Positions 37,101 to 49,100 of a DNA stretch of 64,000 nt are shown piece after piece. The stretch covers positions 2,534,001 to 2,598,000 of the forward strand of contig JAPDOI010000020.1 in NCBI GenBank assembly GCA_029168955.1, given 5' to 3'. The stretch is from Aplectana chamaeleonis (taxonomy: Eukaryota; Nematoda; Chromadorea; Rhabditida; Cosmocercidae). Each line of letters opens with the position of its first letter. The first letter of the stretch is position 1. Made by a program: the position numbers and the translations under genes. The notes beneath the pieces were generated by a model. The model saw only the letters and a list, made by a program, of their open reading frames with translations, did no database searches and was not told the DNA's origin.

Positions 37101-40100
37101 AAATTGTACCCTCAAAGCGTAGAGACACCAGATCCGGCCCGAAGTCCTGCCGCATCGCGACCGCGCGCCTGGCCTCGCTGAATGTAAGCACTCAGTTTGA
37201 AGTTAGCGCATAATTGCCCACTTCCGGGCACTCAAATTTGTTACGCGTTTTTGGGCGTTTCTCGTAAATCACAATGTCAAAAACGATCCGTTAAATCGGG
37301 GTTCCGCTCATTCCTGATTTGTACCCTCACCTTCTCAAGCGCCAAATGGAGTTTTTCCATTGCGCCAATAGGAAGCAGGGTCGGGGTGGAGTTCTCAGAC
37401 ACGTAGTTGTGTTCCGCCGGACCGCTGCCATGTGAAGGCCGAATTCGTTCACCCGGAGCGTCGGCCGTTTATCCCGCGACATCGAGTTTTCTTTGAAGGC
37501 AGTGTCCATTATAGACTTCGTCTTGAGTTTTTCGCCGGAAATTGAGGCTGAGTCTCAGTTTTCGGTGGACGAGTTTGGTCCACTTCTTCATTAGGCCGGG
37601 ATCATACTTCCAGCGACGAGCGACGCGATGCAATGTTTACCATCAATATCGACCGAAAATCGATATGCCTGCCATGCACTATCGCCGTCGCTGGTCGTGG
37701 GAAGTGGCATCGCGACGCGACCTATTTGAGGGTCACCGTATTCTCCGATCGTGGGCAGCTATCAATACGGCGGCCCTTCATAAGGTCGCGCCACGATGCA
37801 ACTCTGCCCAGACCCTTAGGCCGCGTTCAGGGTTCATTCGCGACGCGACGCGATGTTATAATCAGCCTACGTATCGATCAAACGACGTCGCATCGCGTCG
37901 TCGCTGAGTGCTCACAGTGAAGAGGTGCAATACATGCAAAATGACGCGTAATTCGCCTTCGCGCGACATCCATCGCGTCGCCTTGCAATGTAAGGGGTCG
38001 TTTATACTCCAGCCGCCGAGAGGCGCGGCGCACTGCATTTCTGTAATATTGATCACGTGGCGCGGCACCATCAATACGATAGGATTGCACGTCGCCGCGC
38101 CGCTCAGTCCTGGAAGTGTAAACTATCCCTAACGCGACGCGATGGACATCGCGTGGTGGCAAACTCGATGCTGCTTTTCTTCAGGATTTTTTCATTAACA
38201 CAATAAATCTATGGAGGAAAAGGTTGAAATAGGCTCTTGTGGGATCAGGTGCACTCAGTAGAACACGAAAAGAACTGTTGGTATTGCGACGAAAATTCCG
38301 TTGCTTGCTTACGAGAAATCGCGTACCTACGCAATTGCGCGTAGTCGCCCAGCGTTCGCGCACCGTTCACTTCTAAATGCCTACGCGACGCGATTTTCTC
38401 GTCGCATTGAGGTGTGCCATCGCGTCGCCCCGCGAAAACTCTTAACGCCGCCTTAGCACTGGAGCGCGAGTGCGGCTGAGTTTTAGCTATAGGGTGCATT
38501 TCACCTTTAGTGTCTATTTCATGCCCATGCCCGCGCAACTCGTCCACCGTTGAAATGTGGCATTCGAAGAGAAGATCTAATTTCAGCTGTTTTGGAGCGT
38601 TTTCCATGATTCTTTCTTGACTGATGAAACAATCAGGCACTAAACCCTTGTTTTCTGGTGGAAAGTCGAAAACGATTTGTATCGTGGACACTGCTTTTAA
38701 CGCCTGGTTTTCCCTGAAACACCTTTCAAAAGACCTAGCGTTTACCCCGAGACAAGCACAACCAACAGCGCTCTGGCGAAACACAACTACGGGTGTCTGA
38801 GTCGGTTTCGCCGCATCCCTCTCCCTCAGAAAAACTTATTATTAGGCTGAATCAAAAGTTTCCGGACTTTTCACGACTTTGAATAAAAAACATTTATTCC
38901 AAAAGCAAGCAAGGCTCACCCAACAAAATAATTTCCGTCACATTCAAGGGTCCTTCGCCAGAAGTTGGGCAGATCATGAATTCCCGACGCGCTGAACTCT
39001 GGCTGTTTTGAGTCGAAGTTTTATCTAAGGCCATTTCGACTTCGTCATCGTTAGTGAACCGTTTTCCATCCATGAAGTGCTGCATCGAGCGGAACAGATG
39101 GTAGACGGAAGGGGCAAGATCTGGGCTATATGTAGGGTGAGGAGAAACTTTCCAGCCCAGGTCCAGCAGTTTCTGTTCGCCTTCTTCACGACAATGCTCG
39201 GCCACACGTATATCGGATAACCCGACAGAAACTGCTGGACCCTGGCTAGGAAGTTCTTCCTCACCCTCCATATAACTCAGATCTTGCCCCTTCCCTACCA
39301 TCTGTTCCAGTCGATGCAGCACTTCCTGCATGGAAAACAGTTCACTAACGATGACGAAGTCAAAATGGCCTAAGAAGAATATTTTGACCCGAAACAGCCA
39401 GAAATCTACGCGTCGGAAATTCATGATCTGCCCAGTTGGTGGCGAAGGATCCTTGAATGTTATGGAAATTATTTTATTGGGTGAGCCTTGTTTGTTTTTG
39501 AAATAAGTGTTTTTTATTCAAAGTCGTGAAAAGTCCGGAAGCTTTCGCATCAACCTAATATTTCATTGAATAGGTTTTCGTTTTTAATCTTTGGGTGATG
39601 TGTTAATGAAAATCAGACTTTTCAGGTATGCTCCATATCAGCAACACCAGATGTATGTGCAGCCCACTCCGGTGATGTCATCGTCGTCCGTGGACATCTA
39701 CAGCCCCCAGCAAACAATGATGCTACCGACAGGACCAGCACCAGTACAGTACGTCTGTCAGCAGACGCCAGAATCCATGAGCAGCATGTCGCAAGCATCA
39801 CAAGATCCAGCGACTGGCTATATGATAGCTATGCAGCAACCTGAATGTGTTCAGTATCCCGTCCAACAGTACCCTACAGCACAAATTGTCAACTGCTCAT
39901 CACAGCCGTATCAACCTGTTTATCCAGCAGCACAATACCAACAAGTCGTATACGAACAACAGCAGCCGCCTGCCACATATCAGGTTCAGCAAGCCGTGCC
40001 GCAAAATATGGTGCAACATCCGCAACCACACCATCTGGTGCAAACGCCGCAGCAGCAGCCGGCCGCCGCCGTTTATCCGGCGGCAGCTGTCTACCAGCCT

Positions 40101-43100
40101 CAACAATACCAGCCGGCTATGGTTCATCCTCATGTGCAGCAGCAGCAGCTGCAGCCACGGCCACAGCCAATATATGTACAGTCACAGATGTATCAGCAGC
40201 CTGTGCAAGGAATGGCTCCGAGCCGGACGATGATCTCGACGGTGCCACAGCAACAGTACGTGGAAGCCTCCATGATGCAGCAGCAGCAGCAGCCTCTGGC
40301 TCCACAAACATACAACCAAGGAGTATATGGACAGTGGGTGAGTGATTCGTGAACTCCTTGGTTCATTTATTGATTTTTCGGCTTAAAAACGATTCTGCAG
40401 ATCAAGATCGCAGGCTACGTAAGCGTGTGGGTTTGATCTCCAGTCGATTTCTGTCTTTTATGTTGAACAAGTACAACTCTTTCTTTTGGTTTCATTCAGT
40501 TGAACAGTGTAAGTAGATGTTCAAAATCAAAATGAGAATAACGTTGAGGTTTTTGTACTCGCTTGCATCAGGTTCGAGGGATATAAATAATATACTTCGG
40601 TTTTCGAGGATTTTTTTCTTCGAATGAATGAAGAATTCAATTATTGGATTTTCGAAATTTCCGAATCAATGGATTTTCCTAATATTTCGCATTCAAGGCT
40701 TCGTACATATGATTGAGTTTTTCGAATATAGATTACTCGGAATTCCCGATTGAATGAATTTTTCGAATATTGTTTTTCGAAATTTTCGAATGAATGGAGA
40801 GATCGAATATTGGTTTTTCAAAAGTTCGATTCAATGGATAATTTGAATATTGTGATTTTGATAGAGTCGAATTATTTCAGTATTCATTCATTCAACGACT
40901 TTATTGTGGGAATAAAGAATCATACATATACACCGTATGTGAATGAGATTCTTTGTTAAAGTTAAAAAAGATGCATATATATATTTATTTATTTATTACA
41001 TAGGCAAGCCTATGTAGTCAAAAACAATGTTCAAAATGACCGCGAAATACGAATGAACCATAGGAAGTTCAAAGCATGGAAACTAGAAAAAAAACAACAT
41101 AGCGGAACAGAAAAGAAAAGCGCATTGCTGTAATAATCAACCTAAAGAAAGGAATCAAAAGCTATCCAGCCAGTCAGGAAGGGCTACTTGTTCGATCAGC
41201 CAGCTCAAATTTTTCTCGAATGAAATTTTTGAATGACGTAAAGTTGGAAGGAATGGAATGATTTCTACCAAGGTTCTCAAAAATGGGTATTGTTCTGTTG
41301 ATGAAAAAGTGACGCCTGCAGTTGAGGTTAGATGTGTAACGGTGGAGTTTGATGGGGCCACCCCTAGTGGTTGACTCTCTCGTTGTCACAAGGTCCTCAG
41401 GTTTAAGACCGAAATCTACGCCAAACAGGATCTTGTGGACAAGAAGTAAGTCAATCTCTACTCTTCTGAGGGATAACGGTTTCAAGTGAAATAGCTCATT
41501 TCTCTGCACGGAATCGGGTATGCGGCCATAAACGAAACCATGCATCCTAATAAACAATTTCCTTGTGAAGTTGCTTTGGACTTTCTCCAAACAGTTGATG
41601 TCCTTCACTTTGTAGGGATTGAACACCGGCGTGCCATATTCGAGAATTGGCCTCACGTAGGTGGTGTAGGCTCTTATAAGCACAGATGGATTACGTGTTG
41701 CCAAAGCTCTGAATATTTTGTTCACTGCAACAGTAGCCTTCCTCGATGTAGTCTCGCAATGCACATCAAAGCTAAGACTCCTGGTGATGACGAACCCAAG
41801 ATCAGTTATCTGATCAGTAATCTCAATGGGAGTCCCTTCAATGTTATAATTGAAGTTATGATTGTTTGCACCGAGGTGGAGAATTTTGGTTTTTTCCTTG
41901 GACAGGGGCAGATCCCAATCATGAGACCACATGTTGATAGCATTAATTGATTGTTGTAAGGATTCACAGCCCCCAAGGGAAGTAACCTCATGATAAATTT
42001 TGATATCATCAGCAAAAGCACTGAAACCGGTGCCGAAGTGAGTGATCAAATTCGCGATTTCATACGTGTAGATGTTGAAAAGGATGGGAGAAAGTACTCC
42101 TCCTTGTGGGACTCCGCTATGAACGGGTCGCGGACTCGAAAAGGACCAGTTGACGCGGACAGAAAACGTCCTATCAGTCAAAAATGACGAAATCCATGAG
42201 ACAATTCGCGGATGGATACCAACAAGTGAAAGTTTTTGCAACAATTTATCATGGGGAACCTTATCGAAAGCCTTGGTGAAGTCAAAATAAACAACGTCCA
42301 CATTTTTTCCTTGATCGATGAGAGCTGTCCAGTTGTTCAACGCTTCTATCATACGATATCGCAGAGCTGAATTTGATTTGCATCTGTGCTATAAGATCGT
42401 GCATGGTTTTTGCGACATTCCCTTTGACAGCCTTTTCGTGTTTACTCGCCACCATGTCCGTTCACCTCTAAAAGCAGCAGCTTGAATTCCTTTGCGTTCA
42501 GGGTTGTCAGAACTTGGAACACTTTGCCTGCAGAAATCGCTGAATCCGGAGACTTTTCGATCTTTCGAAGTAGGCTATCCAAGTACGATCTCAGGTCACT
42601 ACAAGGAACGAGTGAGCGCTCACTCTGATTAAAAGGGCATTACTAATAATCTAATGTGACGGGTTTATCTATGACAGAAGTGATAAGGGGACAAAATATG
42701 AATTTTTTTGAGGAAATTTCTACAATTTGAATGACCTCTTGTCTCAGGAGACTTGAGGCCACCGCTCTGGGACAAAGAAAATCACAACAAACTGGAAAAA
42801 CCCGTCCCATTAGATTATTAGTAATACCCTTTTAATCAGAGTGAGCGCTCACTCGTTCCTTGTAGTGACCTGAGATCGTACTTGGATAGCCTACTTCGAA
42901 AGATCGAAAAGTTTCCGGATTCAGCGATTTCTGCAGGCAAATTGTTCCAAGTTCTGACAACCCTAAACGCAAAGGAATTCAATATGCTGCCTTTAGAGGT
43001 GAATTTCCGTTCAAGTTGGAATCCATGTTTGCGAGAACGGACATGGTGGCGAGTAAACACGAAAAGGCTGTCAAAGGGAATGTCGCAAAAACCATGCACG

Positions 43101-46100
43101 ATCTTATAGCACAGATGCAAATCAAACTCAGCTCTGCGATATCGTAGGGTATTTAACCCTAGCATATCCAAACGAGCTGCATAATCTGGAACTTGTCTAT
43201 TTGGGAATACTTTGGTGAACACACGTCTAGAGTATCGCTTTTGCACATTTTCAATGAACTCATCATCTTCCACTGTGGAAGGTGACCAAACCTGAATACA
43301 GTACTTCAGTAGCGGTCGGCAGTAAACGGTGAATGCTTTTTTGTAGTGAACAAGACAGGGATGGTTCAGGGATCTCAAAATACAATTAGCCACCGAGGTA
43401 GCTTTTTTGGAGATTTATCCGCAATGGGAATTCCAGCTAAGATTCGAATTAATGAGAACACCTAGGTCCCTGATAACGTCGTGCTTAGGAAGTCTCAATT
43501 GTAGCTGCCACACTTTTGACCATTCGGCTAGTCGATCGAGGTCACATTGAAGCTCATAAAAGTCAACTGCAGGCTCATAAAGAGGCCGATAGATCTTGAG
43601 GTCGTCCGCATAGAGCTTACATGAACTTGACAGACTATCCGGAGCGTCGTTTATGTAGATGAGAAACAACAATGGACCCAGAATATAACCCTGAGGAACA
43701 CCACTGGTGATCGGGTATGGACGAGAACAGAAATTGCCAGTTTTTTACACAAAATGTTCGAGATAATAAAAACGACTTTAGCCAATTCCAAATATCAGCG
43801 CAAATACCGTAACTTTCGAGTTTAACAATTTGTGATGACATACAGTGTCAAAAGCTTTTGCATAATCTATATAGGCTACATCAGTCTGGCAGTTTTCGTT
43901 AAGTGCCGAACACAAGTCACGAAACGAGGATAACAACTGGGTCAATGTTGACTTTTCAGGCGGGAAACCATACTGGGCAGGATTGAGGAGTTTATTTGAG
44001 TTTAAAGTATCCGGATTTAGAGTTTTTTGCAAGCGTTGAATGAATTCGTTCTCCGGAAAGAGGACTCTTTATTTGTATGTTTTTTGAAAGCTTCGAATTA
44101 ATGAATAGACCGAATACTGTCTATTATCCGAATTTTGAGTTTCTGGAGGCGTCGAATGAATGAATTATTCGAAAAAAAGTACTCCTTATTCGAATCGAAT
44201 GAATTTTCGAAATTCATATTATCATCTGTATATTCGAATATTTTCAATCGGATTCGCTTTTGAAGTGGTCGCCGTCATAAGAGGGAAGAGTTCGTTTCCC
44301 AGTTTTTCTGAGTAACTTTATCGCAGTTGTATGCAGATCAGGACGATCTCTCTCTCTCTCTTCAATAGCTCAAAATCCTCTCCGAACAGATTTATGGGGC
44401 CAAAGCATTGTCCTTGGAAGTTTTCGCACTTGATTTCTCAGCATTCTCAGCCGTGACCCCCGAGGGGCCTACCATGTACTTCAAGCCCCAAAAATTCAGA
44501 CATATTCGAAGCCACTTTCCATCTTAAAAGCGCGCTATGCTGCTCTGACAAGGGACCACTTCGAACATATAATGGAGTTTTGAAAAACGGTCTTTTGAGG
44601 GTTGTAGAAGAGTTAAAAAGAAACAATTTGAGATTTTAGAATTTCACTCAGTCTTCACGGGTAGATAAAAAACTATCAAAAAAGGAAAGAAACCAGAACG
44701 TTGGATTGGGAGGACGTAGCACAAATGTGAGCTATACATCGGCCTTGAAATCATCTGAGAAGGTTCTCCTAGAAGTTTGAAGATGAAATCTAGCTAGGTT
44801 CTCGAGTTATGACTTATTCATTGATCCCCTGAACAATGCTCGTTGCATTCAAACCACCGATCACTGCAATGTGATAGTCGTGGTAAGCTAGCAGTACACC
44901 GTGGCTCAGTCGCTTAGGCGTTGATTACGAAGCAATTGAAAGATGGTTCGAGTACTGTGGGATCATTACTGCATTATGGCTGGTAGTAATGACATTTCTA
45001 TGTGTTCATCTTACTTGTTTTGAGTTTTAACAGTGTCTCTTGTTTTTTATACCTCTTTTCTTATATCGCCGAGGTATCGTGATATAAACGGAGAACGATT
45101 CACATCAATGTTAGAAACTATGGGAATTCCGAGGTTTCAACAATTGCTAGAATATCAAGAATACCCTTACCTTTCTCCCCCACATATGATACAGAAAAAC
45201 CGTCCTTAATTCGGAGAAACACTGTAGGGGACTTATTTTGATATATGACGCTGGAAAAAAGTTCGGACAAAATGAAACTTCGTGCTTGTTCCTTGATCAA
45301 TGACCAATCTTTTTTCCAACAGAAATAATTATTGTAAACAGAAGTAGGATTACCTGAACTACAAAATCCACTGAAGCAACCTAATACTTAAGCGCATGGC
45401 TCGAAGACTCAAGAAAAGTGTTTCGTTACCAATTCCAAAACTTTCCCAAGAACAGAACCTTTTAAAAACGCACTTTACAAGAAGACTACTTTTAGTCAGC
45501 CTGGCCATTCTGGATTAAATGTAGTTTTCTGGAGCCATTTTGGACGTAGAATCCGAGCATGCTCTTCGCAGCTTCTCGAAAAAAAAAAGAAACCACTCTG
45601 GAGAAAGTTACAGGCGTTTTTCCAAGCCTAGCGGCAAGGCAAGGGTATCACCCATCAGGGATTTTTTAGGTGGGTTGGAAAAAAATCTTCGGATTCGGCT
45701 CAAAACTTGTATGTAGGGGTAATCTAGGGTGCTGAACACGAATTTAGAGGTCGTTTGCCAAAATTTTGAGGTTTACTGTAGATTACGGTAGTTGTCATGA
45801 CATAGAGAGCCCAAACCTACCTTAATAATTTGAAAATTGACAAGTGAACATCAAATTCGTATTCAGCACCCCGAATAACCCCCGTTCAGAAATTTTGAGT
45901 CAAATCCGAGACTTTGACCCAACTACCGTATACCCACCGCAGTCTACCGTAATCTGTCGCAAATCGATAAACTGACCTCAGATTCGTCACTTCAAATAAC
46001 CTCCGAGAGCAAAGTTTGGGTCATAAATTTTTTTTCGAGCTCTGGAGGCCCGTGAGGTAAGAAGCTCAAAGCCATTTTTGGGGGTTCAGAGATCGAAATT

Positions 46101-49100
46101 TTTTTTGCCCAAACTCCGCCTCAGGGGGTAATTTGGGGCGCTGAACACGAATCTGAGGTCCGTTTCCTGTTTTTTAGGGGCTTTCGTCAGGTTAGGGTGC
46201 ATTGAATGGCATTTTACCTACCGCAACCCATTGTTTTGGTGGTTTTTGATCTACCCGTGAGGACTGAGTGAAATTTCAAAATTTTAAATAGTTTTTCTTA
46301 CGCCCTCCACAACTTTCAAAAGACCGTTTTTCGAAACTCCATTTTATGTTCAAAGTGGTCCCTCGTGAGAAGAGTTGTACTCATTTACCCTTTGGGTATC
46401 CCCCATACCAGTCACGGGGTTCCAAGAGCGTTTTAGGAGAAAAATAGATTTCAATTCGACTTCCTCTATGGAGATTACCTAATGTGCTGATATCAAAAAT
46501 GTTAGGTTCTTTTTTCCGAAAGTTCTCAATACATTCTTACCTATATGCAGGAATTTGGAAAAGTTTACTCTGTTCTGTTCTATGTGTAGGTTCGAGGGAA
46601 CTAAACTCTGCCGGAGCCACGGCGACGCTATCGCGGAGCCGCAGCGGCACCTTTGCGTCGCCGCTACGGCTCAGCTGTAGTGCTGCCGAGGCATCGCAAT
46701 AATGCCGCTTTGGTGCCTGCAGGCGCCGCAGCGGCGATTTCTCTCAGAGAATGGTTCAGAAATGACTTTGTAGAGCTTTATGTCGTCCGCATTAAATTTT
46801 ACTGTAACACTTTTGTCATCAAAAATGATAGGAATGTCAGCTGTAAAGATACTTAACAATATTTGTGATAATACAACCCTTGTGGGACCCCACCTGCTAT
46901 GTTTTCTACCTCGTAATAATTATACCCGACTCTCACCTGATAAGTTCTATCAGATAAGAATTGGGCGAGCCATTCTATCAAAATTGGATGAAAACTCAAA
47001 TCCCGTAGTTTTGATAGCAGTTTCAAGTGTGAGACACCATCAGATGCCTTCGCAAAGGCAAAGTAAATGACATCGCAACTGCCTTTCTTGTCAAGGGCCT
47101 CGGTCCAATCATTTATGCATTCCAAGAGGTTCGTTTCTACCGATCTTCCAGGTACAAAACCATGTTGGCTCCTGTGAATGTTTTGCGAAAAAAAGGTGTA
47201 GCCCTATGTGCACTTTTGGGACCTTCTCGAACAGCCTGCAGAAGACTGAGGTTATGCTAACTGGTCCATAACTTCCTGGATCAGCTGCAAGCTCTTTCTT
47301 CGAAATTGGTGTTACAAAAGAGTGCTTCCAGCGGACTGGAACGTCACCATACATAATCTCGGACAAACCATCGCTCGGAGCGGAACCGGCTTCTCCCAAT
47401 TATGACGTCATCAGCGGTCGAGGAGCGAACTGGCACCGCGGTTCTTGTTCGGTGCGAATGGCAGCCTCGGCCGCTGTCCGGTCGCTATCGGGGCGACAGC
47501 GGTGCCAACTCCAGAGATAGGGAGGCGCAGGATTGTTTGTTCTTTGAGTGATAGCCTGCAGAACCCCGGTGGCAGTGCGCCGGATTAAGTGTGCGGGACC
47601 CAATCGGCGGTGCACCGGACGCCAGATAAAGTGTATGACACCCCAGTGGCAGTGCGCCGGACGCCGCACAAAGTATACGGGACCCAATAGGCGGTGCACC
47701 GGACGCCAGATAAAGTGTATGGCACCCCAGTGGCAGTCCGCCGGACGCTGGACAAAGTGTATGGCACCCCAGTGGGTGTGCACCGGACGCCGCAAAAGGT
47801 AAGCAGGACCTCAGTGGGAGTGCGCAGGACGCCACATAAAGTAAGCGGGAGCGCAGTGGCAGTGCGCGGGACGCCGGGAAAAGTTTGTGGGGCGGAAGTG
47901 CGCAGGACGCTGTAGAAAGCGTGTGGGACCCATGAGGGGTGCGTCAGACGCCATAAAAAATGTGCGGGACTCCTGAAGAAGTGTGCAGGACGTCATGGAA
48001 TGCGTGAAGGCCAAGCCGAGCAACCACAGGGTTCCTTGCAAAAACGATTTCCGTTTGTTTTCCTTGTTTTTTCTGTGGGTATTCAGGCAGAAATATTGGA
48101 TCACCCGTGGAATTTCTGTCTTTTTGCTCCTCCCCGAATACTGCCAGTCCGATTTCTCCGAAGGTTTCATAGCCTCAGTCCGTTTTCTATCATCCGGGGG
48201 ACCACTGAAGGATGCGTAAGTAAATAGAAGTGTAAAGTGAAGGTAAGTGAATAATCAATCCCTAATGTGTTTATCACATGCCTAGCCGGTATAAGATGTG
48301 CCTCATCTCACTCGGGTCCTCATTCGGCATTCTGATGCCGGCCAGTAAAGGTGACTTCGAGTCGCTCTCCGTAGGCCAGCAAACTTTTGACCGCTGAGGG
48401 ATAAGGGATCCCACGGCTGGGGGTGGGGCGGTCTTCGCCGCGGTCCGCAGGGAGGTTGGTTCCTCACCGCATACCTCGGCGAAGGTTACGCCTATGTAGC
48501 GGACCGAGGCGGGGCTTTCCTTCCCGTGGACCGCGACACTCACGCAACTCTCGAGAAGAGGCGGATTTAATGAAAAAAATGGCTGTTGGGAAAATTTCGA
48601 ACATCTCCCGTACAGCGACCGCAGTGCCAAGTGGGACCGAAGGTCGCCCCGAGCTGGACTGCGGTCGCCTGGAGAGCGGCTGCCGTGGCCCTAATAGGCG
48701 GCTAAATTCCGCTCGTAGCGGAGAGAAAGCGTCGGTCGAGTCGCTCTCCGGTCCCTCTCCGAGCGATGGTTTTGTCTGAGATAATGAGAATTTCTTCGAC
48801 ATGCTAAAAAGCGTTCGAAAGTGAAACATTTACTCTTTTACGCAATGTTTTTATAAAGTTTTTTTTACCGATCGTTTTTGTTCGATGTAGGCATCAACAA
48901 AAAGGAGGGTCGAAAAAATCGGGACCGATTGACTCGAAACCAGTAGAAACTTCGAGTCTAAAACTCAACTTCACTGTCTTGTATAACAAAAAACTGTCTC
49001 TCTAATGCTTCATAACACAAGAATTTTAGTCCACGGGTATCTTGTACAACGAGGGTATCAATGAAGCGGAGGAGGACGGCTGTGAGCAAGTTGAGCCAGC

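Larger units (their letters stand above)
47358..48780. mobile_element. Large fold-back element inserted in a LINE
   Basis: Starts CTCGGACAAACCATCGCTCG and ends CGAGCGATGGTTTTGTCTGAG, with exact 5-bp duplications ATAAT at 47353-47357 and 48781-48785. The ends match those at 35349-36075. The interior contains a minisatellite and the snRNA-like module; no transposase is seen. Confidence 0.8.
46730..48840 (-). pseudogene. CR1-like LINE remnant split by a fold-back element
   Basis: Minus strand: FRTLFSMSKKFSL (48790-48830), interrupted by the element 47358-48780, then GDVPVRWKHSFVTPISKKEL, PGSYGPVSITSVFCRLFEK, DVIYFAFAKASDGVSHLKLL and NADDIKLYKV. Several frame shifts. The interruption has the duplication ATAAT on both sides. 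Confidence 0.75.

Noticed and set aside
38245..38784. A 179-codon minus-strand open frame
   Set aside because: Its C-terminal third lies in the family E repeat and the whole sits in R3H intron 14. I recognise no domain and composition gives no support; the N-terminal part (38500-38784) could be an unknown remnant.
38894..39424. A 176-codon frame as an intact mariner transposase
   Set aside because: Only the C-terminal block is transposase; the N-terminal half is the inverted arm read through, so the protein is an artefact of the palindrome.
39845..40345. Open frames of 166 and 128 codons over the Gln-rich exon
   Set aside because: They are other-frame readings of CAG/CCA repeats in exon 15 and have simple Ala/Ser or Ser/Ile composition.
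47400..47915. Long open frames on both strands
   Set aside because: They arise from a minisatellite whose unit lacks stops; the peptides are just the repeated unit.
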